Position numbers and translations under genes: made by a program
DNA from: Thuidium tamariscinum
Lineage: Eukaryota > Streptophyta > Bryopsida > Hypnales > Thuidiaceae
DNA length: 64,000 nt
Direction: 5' to 3'
NCBI GenBank assembly: GCA_947034885.2
Contig: OX344752.2
Location: 31,788,386 to 31,852,385, forward strand
Notes under the pieces: model-generated
Databases searched by the model: none
Told to the model about the DNA's origin: nothing
Seen by the model: only the letters and a program-made list of their open reading frames with translations
Shown: one piece after another, positions 48,341 to 59,760 of the stretch
Layout of the letters: each line of letters begins with the position of its first letter
Position numbering within the stretch: position 1 is the stretch's first letter

Positions 48341-48675
48341 CTACAAAACCCAAGACCGAGAAAACAAAGCCAAATTCTCGTCCACGCTTTGAATCTTCAC
48401 GGGCTTCTGATGAGGTGCTCCGTGAACATGGTGTTGGGCCAGCTTGCAAGCTGCAAACTCTGGAGTCTTTACCACCGCATCTCGAATTCTGTGGATTACA
48501 CCTGCACATCGTAAGAACACATCTAGTGTTGCCACTCGTACATCTGTGATTTGGAGGGCTTCCCAACCACGTGCAAGCTGAAATCTTAGCCCCGACCATA
48601 GCACAAGACACTCTAGCGCTTGGAGTGTAGTTTCAAGGGTGTCTTTCATCTGCTTTGCCATTTCAAACCTAAAGC
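48341..48675 (-). pseudogene. Gene-like exon inside the transposon, possibly captured host sequence
   Basis: After a TTCACAG acceptor-like site, the minus-strand frame reads EMAKQMKDTLETTLQALE, LVLWSGLRFQLARGWEALQ and DVFLRCAGVIHRIRDAVVKT: helical, charged and clearly protein-like. No stop interrupts it for about 110 codons. I do not recognise the family. It lies downstream of a promoter-like, GC-rich stretch at 49340-49700. It may be a captured piece of a host gene, or a second gene of the element. Splice phase to the candidate first exon at 49341-49394 does not fit simply, so the gene model is unresolved. Confidence 0.4.
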
Positions 48676-49340
48676 CTGTGAATGGCAGCACGAAAGTTAG
48701 GTTAGCATATACGAGACTTCAAAACACAATTCTGGACAACTGGGCAAAAGGCAGTAGGTAGCAAGTCTTTTCTATCATTTCAATGATAAACAAAAACAGC
48801 ATCGGCATTCTTCTAGCACCTGATCTCTAGCAACCCTAAGAAAATTTGTAGTCAGGATACACATTCGACAATGCAGGTTGTAAAGTTCTTCAACCTATTG
48901 AAATGGACTGAAAAAGCAAAGTTCCAAAATGAAAAAACCAGCCTACTAGCACTGAGGTTTAGGTCGTCTCCAAATCAATCCCACAAGATAAACAAAAGCA
49001 CATACAAACCAATTCATCAAATCTTACTTGGGCAAGAAGATGGGAAACGAGGCACCGAAGGAGCTTATTCGCCAACGCAGCCACAAGCAGCGTCTACAGA
49101 ATACCTGCTCGGCCACTACATATGCAAGAAAAAAGAATCAGAAATTACGGAATTCCTGCATCCTACTTCAACAAGAACAATAGCATTGTCAAATTCGAAA
49201 GTGATCACACGCCCTGCTGCAGATCTACGCACCCAAAACGGAGAACGAATACAATAAAATCCAAAAGTACAGCAACCTACAGCAACGCGCACATAGAAAG
49301 CAAATGACGTACCAAAGTGTGATTCCAAGCATACATGTAC

Positions 49341-49700
49341 GTGAGACGATCCCAGGCGGCCCAAATTTGTGCGCGCAACCTGCAGCTGCGACATCAATGC
49401 GACACAATTCTCAATTTGCGAGTTCCGAGTCCGCGGAATGCATAGAAGGTTTAGGGTTTGGTCAACACGAAACGAACACAAGAATGGAAACCCACAACGA
49501 GAAAGAGTACGCCAAAACTCAAATTTTCAAACCTGGTACGCGGTCGAGGCGCTCCAACGAAGAATCGCGATGTCACCGAGCAAGCGAGGTGCACCACTGC
49601 GCCTTCCGCTGATACACAATTCACACAGATCCAGGCAGCCGAGCGTGATGGCGGACTGACGCGCAAAGAAAAATGAAGCCGAGCTCGATCACTTGGCGCC
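49341..49700 (-). promoter_or_regulatory. Promoter and leader-like segment inside the transposon
   Basis: GC-rich minus-strand sequence with an AAACCCTAAACC telo-box at about 49447-49459, common in promoters and leaders of plant housekeeping genes. Next is a possible short first coding exon (ATG at 49392-49394, MSQLQVARTNLGRLGSSH) ending at a GTACAT donor at 49340. It supports the idea that a host gene's 5' end sits inside the element. Inferred from motif and composition only. Confidence 0.35.
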
Positions 49701-50387
49701 CATTTGAAGGAAACAAGAGAACTTCAATCTCTTGCAAAATCCTAAGCTCACAGGGTCATTTCGAATTCAGCCAACGCGAGGTGACAAGGCAGTGATTTGG
49801 AGACGACAACCTACAAAACTTTTCGGATGAGAATCTCACAGAATCCTCATAATATCACTTCCAACAGCCATTCCAGATATAAAAAACGCTCACTTTTCAA
49901 ATCAGAATCTTACCAACAGTTTTCGGGATTCACCTAATGGATTTGTGACATTATCCTATTACAGCAACTCATATCAACAACGAGGGAATTCATTAAGCAA
50001 GTAATAAGACTGAAAACCAAGTGAGGATTTGCATGAATTACAGTGACAAAAAAAAATCTTTAGTGCGCTAAGGAGGTCTCCATCGTCCAATCCATTCGAA
50101 GTCAAACCAGAACTATTCCCTCTGTTGTGATCCTTCGAGGAGAATTTGACATTTGAGCTTAGTGCACTCACTTTACAGATGTGTATACCAAGGCCACGTT
50201 GCACTCTAGAACATTTGATTCAAAGAAATACTCCAGTAGTTTGAAATTTGCATAAGCAATGAGAGAAGCATCCAATCAAGAATTAGTACATAATTCTTGG
50301 GAAAAAAATTTCAAGAGCAAAACACAACTTCTCAAGAGCAAAACAGAAATTTTCAAGAGCAAACCTTCACGTCCTTTGCAGTTGGAT

Positions 50388-53300
50388 TCAAGCCTTTTGA
50401 CTGTTGACAAAGTCATTCAACTCTCGAGAATCATTGCTGTCCAGAGAATAAACTTCATTGACAGGGTTGTATGTCATGGTAACTATACAAATGATGCAGT
50501 CTATATCAATCCACTTGCTGTCCGTGTGGTCATATTTGAATTTGTCTCTCCCAACATGTTTACGGTAGTATTGCAGGAGGACTTCAATGTGTGGATTCTG
50601 CGGCTTGGATTTCCCATTTTCTTCCATTCTTGCTAGAAGGTCCACAAGCTGTCTCAGTATGCCAAATTGTCGTCCATTGCGACACCTCATTGCTTGAACC
50701 CTACCCAACCACCATGCACCCTCATCTACGGCATTCAAAACATTAGTAGCCCTGCCATCCCTACTAGCACTAGTTGCACGTCCCCTTTTCCTCTTAGCAG
50801 CAGATCTTACCGTTGAAGATAAGCGCGTCGTGCTCCTCTGAATGAAGTGTACGCCACAGTCTGATCCAAGACACAGCAGACCTGTACCAGATGACAAGCC
50901 AGCTCGGACACAATTGTCGTGGTTGTTGAATTTAATGCTTTGCTTGATTCTAGCAAGGCGTTCTTTGGAGAGGAAGCTATTCCCATTCAACTCAGAAACA
51001 ATTGTGGATTTATACACACAATGGCCCTCTGTTTGCACAGTTGGTTCAATTTTAACATTGGATCCGCTCTCACTGGAAGTTACTTGTGCCTCAGTGCAAT
51101 TTAGCAAATCTGTGATTGCATCACGAGTTTCTTCTTGTACGACTGCCAAATGATTTTCAACATCATCTAGACTAGCATCTTCAACAGTATCCCTCATTTG
51201 GGGAGTACTTGAGCCGCTTAAGTCATTTGGTCCTTGCACTTGCAGTCTGTCATGCAATACTTCGGAGTCTCCATCCTCTCCAGACACAGCTCTTCCGCTT
51301 GGGCTGTAAGCAAAACTCTTTGGATCAGATCTCTCTACGATCCAGGGCTTATCATACCAAATCCGCTTTTTTGCTTGGCATTGAATAGATGGTGCCATAT
51401 TGAGGACTCGCATCATCTACTGCGCTTCCTTCAGTCCCTCCTGTAACGCCCCTACTACCGAATCATTATCTGGAATCAAGTTGTAGTCACCCAAATTGCA
51501 TTGCACCTCATCCGGTTGCAGCGGGTGAAGGGCTTCCCAGACATTGTCCATCTTGTTGTGTTGCTTTTTAAAAGCCAAACCATTTTGTCCATACTCAATT
51601 GCTGACATGAGGTTCAAGGTATTTGCCGTATTCAGCAACTCATGGAAATCATAAGCACGCTCATGGCCGTTCATGCCACCAATTCGTGAGAAAAAAATTT
51701 CGCATGAATCACTCCCAGTCAAATGGAGAGGAACCGCTAAATCTGGAAACCTGTCTCTGAAATGGCAGATCAAGAGAACAACAAAATGGCACGAGATTTG
51801 GATATCAAGAAAACATTGCAAACTTACAAAATGTTTGGCCTCCACCAGTTTCTGAGAGTTCCCCAGTACACCATGATCTCCATGGTGCAGCCAAAGTCTC
51901 CAAATTCGAAAAAAGAAAGACACCTTGCCACACAAGACAATTCTAGAACGAAGGTCCAATTGAGCTGAACAGAAAATATCAATGTAGTCAGAGCATATCT
52001 GCAAATAAAACTCTGTTCCAAGCGTTCTCTCCCGATGTGAGTAATCCACTTCTCGCATGCGGGCCAAACAGGAACGAACTTGAGTTTGACACAACCTTTG
52101 TGCTGCTGCCCAGTTCTGGCGGTCTTTTCTTTCAACGTCTTCCATTTTTAAGCCATGCTCCTTGGCTGTGAATTGCTGAAACACCTGCTCAATGTGATTG
52201 TGCAAACACAAATCTCCTCCTAGTTGTAAAGTTCTAGCAGTTGAGAGCAAAGGGTTAATTAATTTTTTCCCGTTGTGAATATAATCTTGATCATGCAGCC
52301 CACTAGCATTCCCGTGTTCATCTAAGGACGCACTGAACATCCACCCATTCCACCCTAAGTCAAGACGGATCCCAGCGTCACTCTTGTAATCTTGTAGCAT
52401 TAACTACCTCCTACGGGAATCTCCATCACTTGCATGACCAATGATTGGCCCAACCGCATTCAAACAATCCATTGTCCAATGCTTATCAATCGTTCCCCAC
52501 TGATGTCGAACCCAAGCTGAGTTGAAACAATTGCATGTACAGCAAGCAACAAGTACAAGACGTGGCAATTTATCATGAAGAGGATTGACAACAATTATGC
52601 GCGCAAAACTGCCAGCTCTGTTCTTTGAAAAAGAATCTAACAATCGCTGGTATCCTTCCTCTCTACTCCCGACAATTGGCCTGAAACCCAAAACACAAAC
52701 ATGGTTCTCAAATGGACCACAGAACCCAGCTAACGTATCTGACCTCGGTTCCCATGCAACTCTACCCTTTACTTTAGTTTCGTCTTCAGCTAGTATTACA
52801 GGCACAGGACCTGCAATGTTGTGTGCGACCTTTGCAGCACGGTAAATCTCTGCCACTGATGCAAAAATTTCGGAGTGCTCACCAGCTATAAACTGCACTC
52901 CTTTGCTAACATCGCGTTTTACGTCACTATAGCTAGCGCCTCCAAAATTCAAAGAAAATAAATCAACCATGCGACGACCACCATAAACCTTCATTACTTG
53001 CCCTAGACATTTTGTATTCTTGCTGTAGCGGTTCCCTGTGGAAGCTCGGTTTATATTTTGTGCAACATCCCGAAGGAAATCCCACAAAGTAGGCTTCCCA
53101 CCGAAAGCCCCTAATCTATGAGCACTGATGATACTATGGCAGAATTTCATGACATTATTTGAATTCGAAGCTTCCCTAGCCAATTCACGCAGACTTGGCC
53201 ACTTAACTTTCAGTTGAACAATCCTAGCACGATCTGAAAGGTGCATCAATTTCTCAGCTTTCAATTTCCTACGCATTTCACGACCATACTGTGCTAGTTC

Positions 53301-54902
53301 TGAAACGGTCAAGTAACCGAGTCTCCTTCCTGCCCCGGTGCTACGAGTCCCCCTTTTCTCTACATTGTGTTCTTCCCTTACAACCCTCTTTCGAAAATCA
53401 TTTTGCAATGGAATTTCGGAGCACATGGAGGATGCCAAATTAGGAAAACCAGACCCGGAATTATCCACCCTAAAATAAGACTTGTGCCTAAATGTTCCAT
53501 CGATCTCGACTGCTTCACCATTCTTAGTGAAGCTTGCGCTAACATGTGGTTCCGGATACCAAACCCCTCCCAAATGTGGATCATGAAGAATTTCATGGAC
53601 AAAATAAGAACCCCCCCCCCCATAAATGGTAGTCGGACCCCTGAACCCCCAACACAAGAATGCCAAACTTGAATTTCTATCCAAGGAAGAAGATTCACCC
53701 AGATGAGTTTGATCTTGAACAGAATCTGCCTTCCACCATCTCCCAAGACTTGGCTGGTTCGAGTGGACACTAACTGCAAATGAGAAAGTAGGCTGCCCTC
53801 TTCTTCCGCTTAGAAGTGCACTGTTCTGCTTCGGTGGTTGATTTGCTTCTTCCACAGCTTGTAAATGCTTTGATGATGCTAAGTGATTTCGCAAATTTGA
53901 CTCCAAATTCTTCTTCAGCGGGCACAAACAAAGCAAATCTCGACAATAAAAGCATCGCACCTTCACCCAAAAACTCTTTGGAGCAGAGTCCTTGAACGAC
54001 TGCAAAACACTGAAAGGCTTTCGTGATTCCCCTGCACTGCCATTCACTTCTTCCATAATGGCAAGTCCTTCGTCTATGAGTTTCTTGTGCATCTCCGGAG
54101 TCAATGGAATGATCTTCCCCTTCGAAGCAGCAGACTGAGGGTGGTCAACGTACTGAACGTCGTTGTGAGCACACCAGTTCTTCACGTGGTTTGTACTCAA
54201 GAGGTGCTTGGATTTGAAATTGTTGAACAAATTCTGAATGCTTGTTTTGTCGTGTTTGCCACTGTCCCCACCAATCTCCTTCTGGCACTCAACACAAAAG
54301 ATCTTCACGACTCCATTTCCGTTCAAATCAGAGGTCTTCAGCAACCATCGATTGTCTTCCTGTGATGAGCATCTCAAATCCCTCTTCATTTTCTCTGACT
54401 GCTCAAGGTATCGCTCCCATACCTCTGTGGAAATCAACATAGAATGCAGCTGGTGGTCACTGGAATTTGTAACAAGGGATGATCCAGTAATTCTAGAGCT
54501 TCCAACAGGATCTGTGAGTTGCACATCCGGTTCTCCATCTCCACCACAAGAAACCCCATCTGCAGCTCTTGTCGTGAGACCAACATTTCCATCCTCCACA
54601 CGCCTACGTTTGCAGGCTTCTGGATCTTCAATACACACTGGCAATACATAAACATCCGAAACCACATCGTTCAATGCCTCCATCTTCAGCTTTAAGCGGC
54701 ACCGGTCTTCGTAGTCCCAGAACTCGAAAGGCCAATCCATTGCACCTTTTTCCTCCAAACGCACCCTTAGCGAGGCATACGTTTCATCTTGGAGTACCTT
54801 CACCTTACTGAAAAAGATAAGGGTCGCATTATCAGTCTCCATCGTCCAAATCTTGACTTGATTTGCCATAGTTGCTAACTGCGAACCGTATCCGAAGCCC
54901 AA
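50388..54902 (-). pseudogene. P-element-like transposase, 1504 codons, interrupted by two in-frame TAG codons
   Basis: A single frame from the ATG at 54900-54902 to a stop at 50388-50390, with no introns or frameshifts. The only breaks are TAG codons at 52404-52406 (codon 833) and 51417-51419 (codon 1162). Residues 1-90 look like a compact globular domain. There are two zinc-finger-like modules: CVEC at 203-206 with H233/H239, and CFYC at 317-320 with H340/H346 (BED/C2H2 type). Then comes a basic segment (500-560) and an RNase H-like core: VILAEDETKVKGRVAWEP with an AGFCG turn (703-729), GHASDGDSRR (822-831), DQDYIHNGKKL (from about 871) and GSDSCEIFFSRIGG (E at about 1068). This order of DE, SDG, D-x(4)H-x-GKK and an E-x-FFS-x-IGG block resembles P-element/THAP9 transposases. 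The C-terminal part (from 1163) ends in a WWLGRVQAMR domain of unknown role. A run of G codons (G428-431) comes from a C homopolymer at about 53610-53621. Confidence 0.82.
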
Positions 54903-55250
54903 TGCTCTGAATAAGAAATCAAGAAGAAATCAGGAAGAAACCCTAAATTGCACAGTCCAAATGAAACCCTAAACACCTAGCAGAACTGCTTGGAATGATA
55001 ATGAATTCCTGAAATTTTGCTCACGATGTTGAACAAGTAAAGCTCCATGCACTCCTAAACGCTGGAACCCTAACATTCACCTCCGGCAAACAATGCAAAC
55101 CTCCAAAATTGAGAGTAACGTAGGGAGACTCAAGTCGCAACACAGGGAGACTCACAGATCGCAACGGCAATATTGTGGACCTAACTCCGTCGAAGCTTGA
55201 ACGGGATCTCTCATCTCTGTCTGTTTCTTCTATTTTCATCCATCGAAGCA
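54903..55250 (-). promoter_or_regulatory. 5' flank of the transposase gene with telo-box-like motifs
   Basis: AACCCTAA motifs occur at about 54937, 54965 and 55066, in the sense direction of the plus strand and so inverted relative to the gene. The stretch is richer in GC than the element's outer 300 bp. The open frame at 55021-55239 has no recognisable content. It is the likely promoter and leader of the transposase. Confidence 0.4.
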
Positions 55251-55559
55251 GTAGTCTAGTATAGCATAGTTGTACTCATTATTTTGTACTAATTATTTTG
55301 TACTCTACAGCCAACTCTAATACAACTGACCCTAATAAAAGCAATTTTGAGGATCCTAATCTTTAGTCTTTAAATTATATGTAAAAAATTTTAATACTTT
55401 ACATTTTTTAGCTACCTATTTTACTTATAATGCATCTTTCACTTTGAAAGTGCCCTATTTTATTTGTAAGTCCCTTATAAATTTTACCTTCAAACAATAA
55501 AACCCACGCTATATTATGCCGCACGTGGTTTTTAAAACGCGGGAAGTGATCTACCCTAG

Positions 55560-55567
55560 AAGGTCGT
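55560..55567. repeat. Right 8-bp target duplication of the P-like transposon
   Basis: AAGGTCGT, identical to 47407-47414. Confidence 0.85.
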
Positions 55568-55628
55568 TTTGGGAAGGATGGTATATATATTAAGTATATA
55601 GTCATTCCTTAGACATCATTACCTAGTG

Positions 55629-56383
55629 GGGTGATTGCAAGAAACACTTGTCCTATTTTTTGTCCCCTTGACCTTCAATAGGTAGTTTTTTGCTCATAAC
55701 TTTTGCATCGTTTGCCCTATCAACTTGAAATTTGGAATGAAGGTGCAAACAAAAGTTTTATATGTTTTGTAATTTTTTCAATTTTTTAAAAATTAGTTTA
55801 TTATTTTTAAACTGCCCCCGATTGGCTATCTACCTTGGCCATTTTGGGGGTTTTGGGTCCTATTTTTGACTCCAAAATTCGAATTTGAAGCCACAAATTG
55901 GACAAGTTGGAGTTCTACTAACATTTCAAGGATTGACAGTGAGTTTTTATAAAAATAGTAAAATGTCTATTGTCCACATGGGGTCAAAGTGACCTTCTTT
56001 TGCACAAACTCTACGAAGAGGGAAAAACTTTTTTAGAGGAATTTTTTCTTGCAATGTGTGCACAATTTTGTTTAGAAAAATGGTTTTTTTAAAAATAATT
56101 TTTTGATTTTTTTTAATTATTAAAAATAAAAAGATCCACAAACCCTTTTACTACTATTTTTTGCTCCTTGTGGCCTGTGAAGTACTTGTAGTAGTTCATA
56201 GTACTACATAATATTGCATAGTACTACACTAACAGACCAAATTTGCAAGTGCTCGAAATTATCGGTTGAGATTTACAGGCGCGTGTCAGACGCGTTATAT
56301 TGTCAGGATCGCGAAGAACTACCAGTACTATGCCAAAAAACAGCATTTTGAGCCAAAAACGTGAAGTGTTTGTTGCAGTCACC
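55629..56383. mobile_element. 755-bp element with GGTGATTGCAAGAAA-type ends
   Basis: Left end GGGTGATTGCAAGAAACACTT; inverted right end GGTGACTGCAACAAACACTT. A 5-bp duplication TAGTG flanks it at 55624-55628 and 56384-56388. Size, ends and an internal ACTTGAAATTTGGAATGAAGG block relate it to the copy at 29909-30632. No coding frame. Confidence 0.75.
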
Positions 56384-56388
56384 TAGTG

Positions 56389-57227
56389 ATAAAAACTCAT
56401 ATAAACAAGCAAACAACGTCAATGTATGTAACAATAACAAAAATAATCCATAGAAATAGCATCATTTATAGTATCAACAAGGCTAATACCATACCACATG
56501 TGAAGGTCTAATTAAATACCTTATTGCCAAAAACTTTACTTTTGGTATACAAAGGGTTTCGGCTATTTAAACTCTTTGTTTTAGGATTTTAGCAATGCAA
56601 TATTTTCATTTCTTCCTATTTGACAACTTCTATGTTCCCTTTTTTTCAGAGACTCCTGAATATTCTTCTTTTTGGTAACTTATAGGTTCTTGCGTTTTAG
56701 GGGCTCCTCACTATATCTACATTTTCGGCAATTTATGAGTTTTTTGTCTTTTCGCAACTTGCATATTAACCTATTTTCAATTGTGCTATTTTCACTTGTC
56801 TTCAATCCATTCTCTTTTTTCAAATTATCTTATTTCTTATGACTTTAAAGCTACTGCATAATCTTGTACTATGGAATTTTTTATCTATTTTCAAGTATAT
56901 AATATTGTTGTTGTGGAACTTTTAGATGCTTATACTTGTAGGGAGTGTGTCAGTTTTGTAAGATAGTATATGTATGTTTTGAAAACTTACAGAGCATTGT
57001 CACTTATTGATTCTATTAGAGAGTGAACAAGAAAGTGTAGATGTAAACAAAAATGTAAATTGTTGAATTTTTGTTCTTGTGGAAAAGAAAAAAAAGTGAT
57101 TGAGGAGTAAGACAACATTGGTGATGAAGAAAGTAATAGCCGTGATTGAAATTGATGCTTAGACATTTTGTTTCAATTCATTCATTGAGTGAATTTAGGA
57201 GGTTAGTTATCATATCTTTCTTACAAC
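56389..57227. other. AT-rich spacer, nothing recognised
   Basis: No gene, RNA or paired ends seen between two transposons. Confidence 0.5.
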
Positions 57228-58763
57228 TTTTTGTAACAAAGTTTATGCATTTTTTGACAACATTTTAGGCAACTCATTACAAATGAAGTTTTTATTATTT
57301 TTCTTTAAAACTTCCACAAAATATTTCTCCAAAGAGCAGATTTAAGGCCCAAGAGTTTTTATAACTTTTGACTACATGGTTAAAAAGTTAAGGCATGATA
57401 TGTTGTTTTCTTTACTTGGCGGGCAACTTGGAAGCTAAAATAACTTCAAAAATTATTATTTTTAAAATAAAAATTTCAAATTGGTTTTTTTAATTTATAT
57501 ATATGTGGAAAGCTTTTAATCATTCTATTTTAATCAATGAGTCAAAGTCATGAGGAGTTTTAGTTTGGGTAGTTTGTGGATAGTTGTAGAATGTCTATTT
57601 CCAAAAAAAATTGAATTTTTTTGATTAATTCAATTTTTGGTATATTTTTGAAAAAAATTGAAACATTAGGTGAAGATTATTTATTACAGTATTACAACTA
57701 TTGGAATTGGCATTTTTCATTTTCATAAATAAATTGTTAACAACTTAGTATTTTGAATCATTTTCTACTTCTTCCTATTTTTTTTTTTTGTATATCAATG
57801 TTGTGCAATTCCAAATGATTTGAAATTTTTTGATTATATAGCCAACTTGCATTGAAGAATGAATTCAAATAATAACCACCATGATTTTGAACATTTTCTA
57901 TACAAACAAATGTGACCTTGTGAAGTGCAGTTGTTCGGGTTTTTGTATAGATAAAAAAAAGGATTTTTGTCAATTCAAATGTTAACATAGATGTTAATAT
58001 CTTGCAATCTATATGGTAGAAATATTTGAATTTTTTTGCACATCTTTTCAAATTACCTTAGTACAAGATTCTACGGTGACATTTGTCAAGGAAAAAAAAA
58101 TTAATTTTGCACCTCGGGGAGATCACTTAGAGTAACCTTTAGACACCACGTGTGTTAAAAATTTTGGACCCCCTATTTTTTTTCTAAAATTTAAATTAAA
58201 AAAAAAATATGAGAGTATTTTCTTACATTGAAAGTTTATAACTTGAATTATTGATATTTTTATATATTGATTATAATTAGTTACAAATTTTTGAAGTAAA
58301 AAAATACACTGTAAAGCTAGAAATAACTTTCACACCCCTATTTTATATAAGAAAAAATTGTCTAAAAAATGAACAAAAAATTGCTAAAAATAGTTTTCAT
58401 TGAAATTTTATTTTTCTTGAATATTGATGCCATGGTCATTTAAATGCATTCTCTATAAATGTTTGAGTTGAAAAACATGCTAGTATAGTTCATTTTTCAA
58501 CCTACTCTAGAAATCATTTCATATGTTATTTGATTTCAAAATTTTTGGCAATAGAAACTTATAGTCATTATTAAGCACATCTCAAAATTATAGGTTGAAA
58601 TCATAGTTTATAAAAAAAGTATATAGGGGTGCAAAAAATCACTTTAACACACGTAGTTTGTTTTTGATACACTAAGTGATCTCCCTGAGTTTTGCACTTG
58701 TATTAAGTATTGCAATTTTGAAGCATTTTTGGTGAAGACATAGTAAAAAACCTTTAGGATTAA
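57228..58763. mobile_element. TTAA-type element, family B, interrupted by a younger insertion
   Basis: Matches 61919-62736 and 6912-7915 throughout: TTTAAGGCCCAA, GACTACATGGTTAAAAAGTTA, CCAAATGATTTGAAATTTTTTG, ATGTGACCTTGTGAAGTGCAG and CATAGT-AAAAACCTTTAGG. The right border TTAA is at 58760-58763; the left border is degraded. The 577-bp P-like relative at 58113-58689 splits it. Confidence 0.7.
58113..58689. mobile_element. 577-bp non-autonomous element with P-like ends, nested
   Basis: Left end CTCGGGGAGATCACTTAG; inverted right end CTCAGGGAGATCACTTAG. A perfect 8-bp duplication TTTTGCAC lies at 58105-58112 and 58690-58697. A second inverted block ACGTGTGTTAAA lies about 40 bases in from each end. 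The terminal pattern C-Y-x-R-GGG-K-AG-R-x-CACT is shared with the 8145-bp and 298-bp elements. The interior is AT-rich with no coding frame. Confidence 0.88.
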
Positions 58764-59041
58764 AGTTGGAAAAGTTGTCATAGCATCTTGTCCAAGAAGC
58801 TCTATAAGAGAGGCTCTAATTGAGCTTGTTAGCAATTCTCCATAAAATTAGTATACCTCATAAATTCCCTTGATCATCTATAGCACTTCTCAACTTGCTA
58901 GTGTCTTCAACCTCAAGTACTCCATCACTTGTCACTACCAAAAAAGCACTGAAAATAAGAGGACTATACACAAATTGGTTTGATGTAGACAAATGGCCCT
59001 TGATTGAAGCAATAATAAAACAACAATGAAGCGCATCTACA

Positions 59042-59060
59042 CACTACTAAAAAGGGGCCT
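59042..59060 (+). repeat. Possible lone CACTA-type terminus
   Basis: CACTACTAAAAAGGGGCC has the form of a CACTA left end, but no matching right end ending in TAGTAGTG was found before 64000. Either the partner lies outside the window or this is a chance match. A weaker CACTACCAAAAAAGC stands at about 58934. Confidence 0.3.
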
Positions 59061-59319
59061 ATTTTGCATAAATTAAGTTGATTATTGTTGGTTTCAACAA
59101 TTATTTCTGTTAAAACAACCACGTTTGTTTTAATCAATATAGATTGCCTAAAATTACTGATTTGCATTGATTTGAAATGTATAATAATCAAATTATTAAA
59201 AATCCATCCAATTTCAAGTATTTTTTCAAAAACTTTTGGAGCTTTTTGGAAATTTCCTATAAATATATTGAAATCTTTTGTATTCTTCATAATTCTATCA
59301 AATTTTTTTGAATTTTTTC

Positions 59320-59760
59320 TTGAGATCTATAAGAATCTATTTGAATCTATAGGAATCTATGAAAGTGTATAAAAATCTTTTGAAAATCTATGAAAATCTA
59401 TTGCAAATCCATAAGTATCTTTTAGAAATCTATAAGAATCTATTAGGAATCTATGAAAATCTTTTAGGAGTCTACAAGGATCTATGAGAATCTATTAAAA
59501 TCTTTTAGAATTATTTGGGAATCTTTTAGGAACCTATGAAAATCTGTAAAAATCTATTAAAAAATAAATTTGAATCCATTAGAATTTTCTAAAAAAATAA
59601 TTTAGAAATCTATTGGAAAAAACTTAGAATCCATTAGAATCTTCTAAAAAAACCTTTAGGAATCTATTTGAAAAAAATTTAGAGTTGATTAGAATCTTGT
59701 GAAAAATACTTTAGAAAGCTATTGGAAATAATTTAAAATCTTTTAAGAAAGTTTTGAAAT
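59320..59760. repeat. Degenerate short-period array of AATCTAT/TTAGGAATC words
   Basis: Words AATCTAT, AATCTTTTAG and GAATCTATTAG follow one another about every 11-22 bases for some 440 bases. A decayed minisatellite with no coding content. Confidence 0.7.

Larger units (their letters stand above)
47415..55559 (-). mobile_element. 8145-bp P-element-like DNA transposon, nearly intact
   Basis: The left end begins CCCGGGTAGATCACT. The right end, read inverted, begins CTAGGGTAGATCACT. Just inside, GTGCGGC is also inverted (47451 on the left, GCCGCAC at about 55519 on the right). An exact 8-bp duplication AAGGTCGT flanks it. The element carries a 1504-codon transposase frame on the minus strand (50388-54902), a GC-rich 5' flank for it (54903-55250), and 47.6-50.3 kb of other sequence that includes gene-like exons. 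Ends, duplication length and transposase motifs agree with the P superfamily; hAT, which also makes 8-bp duplications, is the main alternative. Two smaller relatives lie at 1362-1659 and 58113-58689. Confidence 0.87.

Noticed and set aside
50388-54902. Reassigned UAG codon or selenocysteine-like recoding in the transposase
   Set aside because: Only two TAGs, both explained by CAG to TAG deamination. No known readthrough context follows, and host genes here use normal stops.
54936-55070. Interstitial telomere repeat
   Set aside because: Isolated AACCCTAA words, not a tandem array. Better read as telo-box promoter motifs.
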